Part shown: piece by piece, positions 14,301-14,939 of the stretch | How the letters are laid out: each line of letters opens with the position of its first letter | Numbering within the stretch: the stretch's first letter is position 1 | Source of the DNA: CAZNYN01 sp964577295 | Lineage (GTDB): Bacteria; Synergistota; Synergistia; Synergistales; Synergistaceae | DNA length: 14,939 nt | Reading direction: 5' to 3' | Assembly (NCBI GenBank): GCA_964577295.1 | Contig: CAZNYN010000049.1 | Coordinates: 1-14,939 of the forward strand | The notes under the pieces: model-generated | Database searches by the model: none | The model's input: the letters and a program-made list of their open reading frames with translations, nothing else | What the model was told of the DNA's origin: nothing | Made by a program: the position numbers and the translations under genes

Positions 14301-14939
14301 TGTAAAGCTCTCTGAATGCATCCGCTGAGTCTTCGTGTATTATTCCATCCCTTATCATGCTCTCCGGGGCATCTTCAATCACATTATTTTTAATCATATA
14401 TCTTGTCATTGTTCCGTTTGACACTCTCATGGTCCTGCTCTCTATGTCTACTTCAAACGTCTCTATGGCACTCATCTTGTATATATAGTCAAGCTGGGCG
14501 CGCATCGATATTTCCGCTCTGCTGCGCTCGCTGTTCACAAGGGTGTTTATCGTGCTTCTCATGGACTGTATGTTCTGAGCCGTTCCGAGAGCTTTTACGG
14601 GACGCCCAGTTTCGTCAAAGGTATTTGTATATCTGACTCTGTACCACTTGCCGCTCGACATCTGCACGTCCATCTCCGTCTCGGGAGCGCCCTTCTTGAG
14701 TTCCTCGTGCATTTTTATATATCCCTCAACATGTTCAGGAACAATAATATTCTGTCGTATCCAGGACTGAGGGTAATTGGTGATGACAGCGGGGAGCCCC
14801 AGCTCCTCCTGAGCGCGGCTGCACTGCACAGATGTTTCATTTATCATGTCATAATCCCAATAGTAGAGGTCGGCATGCTTAACTGCCGCGTAGAGCATGG
14901 AATTCTGGTACTCTATCATCTCTTTTTGTGAGGTCTGCT
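11395..14939 (-). CDS. Multidomain sensor protein with degenerate GGDEF domains and intact EAL domain (5' end outside window)
   Basis: At least 1174 residues, counted from the first ATG in view (14919). That ATG has no spaced ribosome site and the frame stays open to the edge, so the gene probably starts further right. Order: PAS-like domains at about 10-117, 145-260 and 275-395; a first GGDEF-like domain (about 405-570) with SVDDI in place of the signature; a GAF-like domain (about 605-755); a second GGDEF domain (about 768-905) reading GGGTF (843-847), likely inactive; and an EAL domain (about 925-1170). The EAL domain keeps all usual metal and catalytic residues: Glu956 (EAL), Asn1015, Glu1047, Asp1077-Asp1078, Lys1098, Glu1134, Gln1154. 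It should hydrolyse c-di-GMP; the GGDEF parts may bind GTP as regulators. No transmembrane helix is visible in this part. Confidence 0.88.
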   Translation of the reverse strand, partial: QTSQKEMIEYQNSMLYAAVKHADLYYWDYDMINETSVQCSRAQEELGLPAVITNYPQSWIRQNIIVPEHVEGYIKMHEELKKGAPETEMDVQMSSGKWYRVRYTNTFDETGRPVKALGTAQNIQSMRSTINTLVNSERSRAEISMRAQLDYIYKMSAIETFEVDIESRTMRVSNGTMTRYMIKNNVIEDAPESMIRDGIIHEDSADAFRELYNEIYSGKSEGNAIIKARRSEKEYVFTRLSFKNLYNDAGYPYKAIGIAEEIENITDVRIRFEQEEKMKLLIRHDKAAVCKINLSLGTVEDISTPCCPGLEQREHLSAGEFFAAVSAIMPNGEDRIYYEETYTKEKLIEDYKKGKDWFYDEFRINQGDNKIKWASHTIQILTNTHNGDIYAFLYIRTVDEKKKRELILPFKPEFDATGTFYTRKTMAAIADMCIKSTKKSRTLCAVAILKIANMSEITERFGISSLDRMMLSINRKLRYTLENRYITARSVDDIIVIFMDSVSSEQWMYECGEYILQVLSRPAFFTTKAEQYAIYHMGTSILTAENADFERLYALALSAEERADSLKPYVQYYSNTDSVLEAGVKLIPYGDIKNVSYTEDRHGSEEKVSPMFLQCAEELLSDKNIHESVNVVLQRLGEFFRAERAYVLEVNEAKKTLDNTYEWCADGVSAEIDNLKDVSLSLVPNFMRAYEQKSALWITDMSVLCETERVILTNQGISSLFVVPYVSEGLVTGFVGIDNPTANINEKMVLSTVTHFLMNEIFKNKSLERSIYSSRYDIQSGALSRNSYVEFITENKVERFSSMGILMADIVGLKKINSRYGNRRGDEVVRDTVKVLHEQFGESTVYRYGGGTFLVLLPDVTYEAFSMKVAAARKAYSKIEEYDTSVGSTWSDKLENIDSLIIEAGEMLAADKRESGGRAAAKEKARKDKTLSGLLDVIENGGCLAYLQPKVISDTLEICGAEALVRINHPDGGIISPGRFIPFLEEAGLVRYIDFFMFEEVLRIQEKWKREGRKLFPVSLNFSRATMLEPGVVDTMLKIAEKYDVPHSMIEIEITESLGGMEAESMRRIGNSIMKEGFLLSLDDFGAKYSNLSILSWLDFSVVKLDKSLIDRITANDMTRSIVETVISLCEKYKIKVVAEGVETEPQLQKLRELGCYSIQGYLINKPIPISDFESEYLKK

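Noticed and set aside
13783..14328. 181-residue plus-strand frame inside the GGDEF/EAL gene
   Set aside because: Lies opposite a well-supported coding region, shows no domain, and is an antisense shadow.

Overview
The window looks like chromosomal DNA from a diderm, probably strictly anaerobic bacterium. A two-partner-like outer-membrane patatin protein (signal peptide, patatin, POTRA, beta-barrel) requires an outer membrane. Heavy use of ATA (Ile) and AGA (Arg) codons beside C-ending codons, together with the gene set, makes me think of Synergistota, but this is a guess from style and not a proof.

Layout. Bases 1-1756 hold a compact three-gene hipB-hipS-hipT toxin-antitoxin module (a HipA kinase split in two) with four matching operator-like palindromes, two before and two after the genes, and a strong terminator. 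The module lies between two copies of the 3' end of a response-regulator gene: a short remnant (about 1-57) on the left and the true end of the intact gene (1755-2453, minus strand) on the right. This is the footprint expected of an inserted element that rebuilt the end of the gene it entered. The response regulator (CitB/DcuR type) has no kinase gene in view and is preceded by a promoter and a roughly 215-nt leader containing four back-to-back hairpins.

Next comes a minus-strand type Vd patatin autotransporter (2733-4919). It is divergent from azlC-azlD (5183-6207), a branched-chain amino acid exporter pair read from a consensus promoter. Downstream of azlD is a gene-free block with an array of 3.5 units of about 185 bp (6229-6835), each built around a long inverted repeat with A/C-rich loops, followed by an AT-rich tract in which I see no gene.

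Bases 7289-11306 are a complete arginine-to-spermidine operon in overlapping or near-abutting genes: speD (AdoMet decarboxylase), a fold-type I arginine decarboxylase, speE (spermidine synthase) and an agmatinase (speB). Arginine goes to agmatine, then putrescine, then spermidine, with SpeD supplying the aminopropyl donor. A ten-codon upstream ORF with its own ribosome binding site and a start-codon-sequestering hairpin lie just before speD and may form a translational control switch. The operon ends in a perfect 15-bp terminator hairpin shared with a convergent, very large sensor protein (11395 to the right edge, incomplete at its N-terminus) with PAS-like domains, two degenerate GGDEF domains, a GAF-like domain and an intact EAL domain, so probably a c-di-GMP phosphodiesterase.

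The best candidates for something new are the hipBST insertion footprint with its doubled operators, the tandem palindrome array, and the small ORF plus hairpin in front of speD.
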